Shown: positions 5,465-8,401 of the stretch, piece by piece
Layout: each line of letters begins with the position of its first letter
Position numbering within the stretch: position 1 is the first letter of the stretch
Translations under genes and position numbers: made by a program
The notes under the pieces: generated by a model
What the model was told of the DNA's origin: nothing
What the model saw: only the letters and a program-made list of their open reading frames with translations
Database searches by the model: none
Source of the DNA: Acidobacteriota bacterium
GTDB taxonomy: Bacteria; Acidobacteriota; Terriglobia; Terriglobales; Acidobacteriaceae
Assembly (NCBI GenBank): GCA_021798655.1
Contig: JAJZFE010000165.1
Coordinates: 1-8,401 of the forward strand
Direction of reading: 5' to 3'
Length of the DNA: 8,401 bases

Positions 5465-7183
5465 ATGCTGCTGGAACTGCGCGCTGAGAATTATGCTGTG
5501 ATCGACCACGCGGTGGCCGTGTTCGGACCGGGGTTGAACCTGTTGACAGGGGAGACGGGGGCGGGCAAGTCGATATTGATTGACGCGCTGGCGCTGATGC
5601 TGGGGGGGAAGGCGTCGAGCGACGTAGTGCGCTTTGGGGCCGAGAAGGCTGTGCTGGGGTGCGTGTTTGAGTCGACGCCGGGAGCAGAGGAGATTCTTGA
5701 GGCCAACGGGATTGACCCGGAGGGAGATGAGATTCTGCTGCGCCGCGAGATTGGCTCCAGTGGCAAGGGGCGGGTGTTTGTGAATAATCAGCCGGCGACG
5801 GTGGCCGTGCTGCGGTTGCTGGCTCCGGAACTGGCGCTGGTGCATGCGCAGTCGGAGACGCTGGTGGCGTTTGATGCGGCGCAGCAAAGGATGCTGCTGG
5901 ACCGGTTTGGGGACATTGGCTGCGAGGAGGTGGGGGCGGCCTTTGCGCAGTGGCGTGAGGTGGAAGGGCGGATTGCCGAATTGCGGAGCGCGGAGCAGGA
6001 TCGACTGAGGTTGATGGATTTGTGGAGCTTTCAGGCGAAAGAGATTCAATCTGTGGGCATTGTGGATGCAGAGGAGGATGTGCGGCTGGAGGCCGAGAAG
6101 AGGGTGCTGGCCAACTCGGAGCGACTGTTTGCGGGGGCGACGGCGGCGCAGGAGTTGCTGTATGAGGCAGAGGTTTCAGCCGAGACATTGCTGGGGGGAG
6201 CGCTGCGGCACGTGGAGGACTTGGCGCGGTTTGATGAGCAGTTCAAGGAGACAGCGCAGCAGTTGGCTGCGGCCAAGGCGGGGGTCGAGGACGCGGCGGC
6301 GACGTTGAGGGATTTTGCGGGGAAGGTGACAGCATCGCCGGAGCGACTGGGGGAGATTGAGGACCGGCTGGCGGCGCTGGACAGGCTGAAGCGAAAGTAC
6401 GGTAGCAGTCTGGCGGAGGTGGTGGCGTTTGGGGCGGAGGTGGCGGGGAAGTTGGCGGATCTGGAGAATCGGGATGCTCGGCTGGCGGAGTTGGAGAAAG
6501 ATCTGACGCTGGCTGCGGCGAAGTATATGGTGCTGGCGCGGAAGCTCTCGGCGGAGAGAGGCGCGGCAGCGAAGAAGCTGGCGAAGGTGGCGGAGCGGCA
6601 GATTAATGAGTTGGCTATGCAGACGCGGTTTGAGGTGGTGGTGGCTTCGCGCGAGGAGGTGGAGGCCTGGACGGCGTTTGGATGGGACAGGGTGGAGTGC
6701 AGGATTGCGACGAATCCGGGGGAGCCGCTGAAGGCGCTGACGGAGATTGCGTCGGGGGGAGAGATGAGCCGGGTGATGCTGGCTCTGAAGGTGAGCGTGG
6801 AGGAGGGGGTGGCTGTGTCGAAGCGGCGGAAGAGCGCGCTGCCGCGGACACTGGTGTTTGATGAGATCGATATTGGCATTGGCGGACGTGCGGCGGAGGC
6901 TGTGGGGCAGAAGCTAAAGACGCTGTCGGTGGCGCAGCAGGTGATCTGCATTACGCACCTGCCGCAGATTGCGGCGTTCGCGGACCAGCACTTTTTGATT
7001 GAGAAGGCGGAACGCGGAGGACGGACGCAGACCGGCGTGCGGCGGATGGAGCAACGCGAGCGGGTGGAGGAGATTGCGCGGATGCTGTCGGGGGCGAGCC
7101 TGACGGAGACGTCGCTGCGACACGCGGAGCAGATGCTGAAGTCGTCCTGCGATCCTGCGCGGACGGCGGGAGTCAAGGGCTAG
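5465..7183 (+). CDS. recN: RecN, SMC-like DNA repair ATPase
   Basis: 572 residues (E. coli RecN 553). RecN is a cytoplasmic SMC-like ATPase that acts early in recombinational repair of double-strand breaks. Visible parts: N-terminal LELRAENYAVIDHA; Walker A GETGAGKS at 29-36; two long charged helical stretches, about 155-285 and 320-385, forming the coiled-coil arms with LDRLKRKYG (305-313) between them; ABC signature EIASGGEMSRVMLALK at 427-442; Walker B TLVFDEIDIGIGG at 462-474 with D466/E467; and the switch histidine in ITHLPQIAAFADQHF (H498). The segment ALVHAQSETLVAFD at 124-137 stands where many RecN proteins have IHGQHEHQ. The ATG at 5465 gives the family-standard beginning MLLEL; in-frame ATGs at 5438 and 5399 would add unrelated residues. 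The Shine-Dalgarno is weak (AAGAGA). RecN is often SOS-induced, but I recognise no LexA box here. Confidence 0.96.
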   Translation: MLLELRAENYAVIDHAVAVFGPGLNLLTGETGAGKSILIDALALMLGGKASSDVVRFGAEKAVLGCVFESTPGAEEILEANGIDPEGDEILLRREIGSSGKGRVFVNNQPATVAVLRLLAPELALVHAQSETLVAFDAAQQRMLLDRFGDIGCEEVGAAFAQWREVEGRIAELRSAEQDRLRLMDLWSFQAKEIQSVGIVDAEEDVRLEAEKRVLANSERLFAGATAAQELLYEAEVSAETLLGGALRHVEDLARFDEQFKETAQQLAAAKAGVEDAAATLRDFAGKVTASPERLGEIEDRLAALDRLKRKYGSSLAEVVAFGAEVAGKLADLENRDARLAELEKDLTLAAAKYMVLARKLSAERGAAAKKLAKVAERQINELAMQTRFEVVVASREEVEAWTAFGWDRVECRIATNPGEPLKALTEIASGGEMSRVMLALKVSVEEGVAVSKRRKSALPRTLVFDEIDIGIGGRAAEAVGQKLKTLSVAQQVICITHLPQIAAFADQHFLIEKAERGGRTQTGVRRMEQRERVEEIARMLSGASLTETSLRHAEQMLKSSCDPARTAGVKG

Positions 7184-7411
7184 CGGGGGGAGCTTCAGGT
7201 TGTGGGGATAACCTCTGGTGGGCTGGGTGATTCTGAAGAGATATTGCCCAGGGAAGGTTGAGTATGTATGGAAGAAAGAAGCGTGCCCCCGATATGTAGC
7301 TGCAGGGTGCCCGAGGGAAAGACGGATTGCTCGCAGGTGTGTGCGGACAGTAGGGAATGACGGAGATCAAGTGCGACTGCAAGCATAGCGTCTGCTCGGG
7401 GAGCCAGCTCT

Positions 7412-7438
7412 CCGCTGCGTTTCGCAAAAGACGCGCGG
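7412..7438 (+). other. Bulged stem-loop in the recN-ispH spacer
   Basis: CCGC-T-GCGT (7412-7420) pairs with ACGCGCGG (7431-7438), an 8-bp GC-rich stem with one bulged T and a 10-nt loop TTCGCAAAAG. No T-run follows on the plus strand. It may be part of an untranslated leader or a small RNA, but nothing identifies a known family. Confidence 0.3.
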
Positions 7439-7538
7439 CTGGGGTCGAGAGGACGTTGTTCCGGTGGAGATGAGTCTTTTCGGGAGTGCCTGGTGGAGAC
7501 TTAGGGGAAGAAAGCGCGAAGATGAGTCATGGAGATTT

Positions 7539-7589
7539 GCACCGATTCTGGTTCGCCGGAATGGGGCTAATCGGTGCGGCTGGGGGCCG
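7539..7589 (+). promoter_or_regulatory. Double stem-loop immediately upstream of ispH
   Basis: GCACCGATT (7539-7547) and AATCGGTGC (7569-7577) form a perfect 9-bp inverted repeat. Inside it CTGG-TTCG-CCGG (7548-7559) forms a UUCG-loop mini-hairpin, leaving AATGGGGCT unpaired. A second hairpin CGGC-TGGGG-GCCG (7577-7589) follows directly, then AAAAAGG and TATACT (7597-7602). The whole structure ends 19 nt before the proposed GTG start. It could be a leader structure controlling ispH translation or a protein-binding operator. TATACT could also be a -10 box giving a nearly leaderless transcript starting around 7609, but no -35 is visible. Confidence 0.45.
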
Positions 7590-7608
7590 AAAAAGGTATA
7601 CTTGGGGA

Positions 7609-8401
7609 GTGACTGACCCGATTGTATCTCCCGCCGACGTAAAACAACCTGAGGGCGAAACCACCACAAAACGAGTTCTCCTGCTGAAGCCCCGAGGCTT
7701 CTGCGCGGGGGTGGTGCGCGCTATCGACATCGTCCAGATTGCGCTGGATACATTTGGCGCGCCAATTTACGTGCGGAAAGAGATCGTACACAACAGCTAT
7801 GTGGTGAATGATCTGGCGCAGAAGGGCGCGATCTTCGTCAATGAACTGGATGAGGTGCCGGAGGGCGCGCGGGTGATTTACTCGGCCCACGGGGTGTCGC
7901 CGGCGGTCTGGGAGAGTGCGCGGGAGCGGAAGCTGAAGGTCATCGACGCGACGTGCCCGCTGGTGACGAAGGTACATATTGAGGCGATCAAGTTCGCCAA
8001 ACAGGGATATTCGCTGGTGCTGGTGGGGCATCGGGACCATGAAGAGGTGCAGGGGACGCAGGGCGAGGCTCCGGATGTGACGCAGGTCGTGTCGACTGTG
8101 GAGCAGGTGGAGGCGCTGGTGGTGCCGGACCCGAACAAGGTGGCGTACCTGACTCAGACGACGCTGTCGCTGGATGAGGCGCGATACATGATTGAGGCGC
8201 TGAAGAAGAAGTTTCCGAACATTGCAGGGCCGCATGCGCAGGACATTTGTTATGCGACGGAGAATCGACAGACGGCAGTGAAGAATGTGGCACATGGAGC
8301 GGATCTGGTGCTGGTGGTGGGTTCGCGGAACAGTTCGAACTCGAACAGGCTGGTTGAGGTTTCGCAGAATATCGGGACGCAGTCTTACCTGATCGACAAG
8401 G
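7609..8401 (+). CDS. ispH: IspH (LytB), 4-hydroxy-3-methylbut-2-enyl diphosphate reductase, 3' end outside window
   Basis: 264 codons are visible before the window ends. IspH is the cytoplasmic [4Fe-4S] enzyme that reduces HMBPP to IPP and DMAPP, the last step of the MEP isoprenoid pathway. The three cluster cysteines are C32 (PRGFCAGVVRAI), C116 (DATCPLVTKVH) and C214 (DICYATENRQ). Substrate-pocket elements are also present: H61 (EIVHNSYVV), H94 (SAHGVSP), H144 and E146 (GHRDHEEVQGTQGE), TQTTLS at 182-187 and GSRNSSNSNRL at 238-248. About 50 residues or more of the C-terminus are missing. The start is uncertain: GTG at 7609 leaves a 20-residue polar extension before the conserved RVLLLKPRGFC. 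In-frame ATGs at 7561 and 7522 would translate through the upstream hairpins into atypical residues, although AGGGGA lies before the latter. GTG at 7609 was preferred because the added upstream residues look non-conserved. Confidence 0.96.
   Translation, partial: MTDPIVSPADVKQPEGETTTKRVLLLKPRGFCAGVVRAIDIVQIALDTFGAPIYVRKEIVHNSYVVNDLAQKGAIFVNELDEVPEGARVIYSAHGVSPAVWESARERKLKVIDATCPLVTKVHIEAIKFAKQGYSLVLVGHRDHEEVQGTQGEAPDVTQVVSTVEQVEALVVPDPNKVAYLTQTTLSLDEARYMIEALKKKFPNIAGPHAQDICYATENRQTAVKNVAHGADLVLVVGSRNSSNSNRLVEVSQNIGTQSYLIDK

Larger units (their letters stand above)
7184..7608 (+). other. 425-bp gene-free stretch between recN and ispH
   Basis: No convincing gene was found on either strand. Nothing resembling a strong intrinsic terminator follows recN; the nearest structure is a weak hairpin AGGTT/AACCT at 7197-7214. 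A stem with one bulge at 7412-7438 and two consecutive hairpins at 7539-7589 are the only clear structures. The promoter of ispH should lie here or within the end of recN. Confidence 0.6.

Noticed and set aside
5010..5501. Open frames on both strands through the tolQ-recN spacer, with Ala/Lys/Thr- or Leu/Cys/Pro-rich products
   Set aside because: They are produced by the hexamer repeat, which has no stops in several frames; products are low-complexity, overlap recN or tolQ, and have no family features.
6046..7176. Long minus-strand open frame (376 residues) opposite recN
   Set aside because: Serine/alanine-rich shadow of the GC-biased recN codons; recN has a full set of ABC ATPase motifs in the correct order.
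7197..7214. AGGTT/AACCT hairpin after recN as a terminator
   Set aside because: Only 5 bp, 8-nt loop and no following T-run.
7268..7360. 30-codon plus-strand open frame with four cysteines in the recN-ispH spacer
   Set aside because: Too short to distinguish from chance, no well-spaced Shine-Dalgarno, and no recognisable small-protein family; conservation in relatives would be needed.
7173..7427. 84-residue minus-strand open frame in the recN-ispH spacer
   Set aside because: No ribosome binding site, no domain signature, composition unlike the real genes, and it overlaps the end of recN antisense.

Overview
The window comes from a GC-rich, Gram-negative chromosome. It carries a complete Tol-Pal cell-envelope operon on the minus strand, followed by recN and the 5' part of ispH on the plus strand. 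The organism is probably an acidobacterium of the Terriglobia type (Granulicella/Edaphobacter/Terriglobus relatives). I infer this from the flavour of the Pal and IspH proteins and from the repeats ending in a GGATGAC motif; no search was run.

Layout, left to right. Positions 1-292 (-) hold the N-terminal part of a CpoB/YbgF-like periplasmic coiled-coil protein, cut by the window edge. Then come pal 408-1166 (-), tolB 1285-2646 (-), a TolA/TonB-type energy transducer 2765-3550 (-), tolR 3797-4204 (-) and tolQ 4207-5004 (-). Read in the direction of transcription the order is tolQ-tolR-tolA-tolB-pal-cpoB, as in the classic proteobacterial cluster but without ybgC in front. TolQ and TolR form the proton-driven motor, the TolA-like protein spans the periplasm, and TolB and Pal form the outer-membrane/peptidoglycan end. 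CpoB is known to link the system to cell-wall synthesis at division. A roughly 460-bp divergent spacer separates tolQ from recN (5465-7183, +), a DNA double-strand-break repair ATPase. A 425-bp gene-free stretch leads to ispH (7609 to window end, +), the last enzyme of the MEP isoprenoid pathway.

The proteins are conventional; the unusual material lies between the genes. Two copies of a composite repeat sit at 3646-3757 and 5176-5357. Each has a hairpin block ending in ATGACAACCA, then a degenerate hexamer array (RRCAAN), then a CTTCGCTTCG-n4-GGATGACGGC block. The distance between the shared blocks differs by exactly 30 nt, five hexamers, which suggests copy-number change in whole hexamer steps. 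The same tolQ/recN spacer also holds two GGGGCTGAAGCCCC-type hairpins flanking a canonical G-quadruplex motif, and a palindrome bracketed by 9-nt direct repeats just upstream of recN. A perfect 9-bp inverted repeat enclosing a UUCG-type mini-hairpin lies just before ispH. Pal carries an extra Ig-like domain between its lipid anchor and its OmpA-like domain.

I saw no mobile element genes, tRNA, rRNA, CRISPR array or clear defence system.
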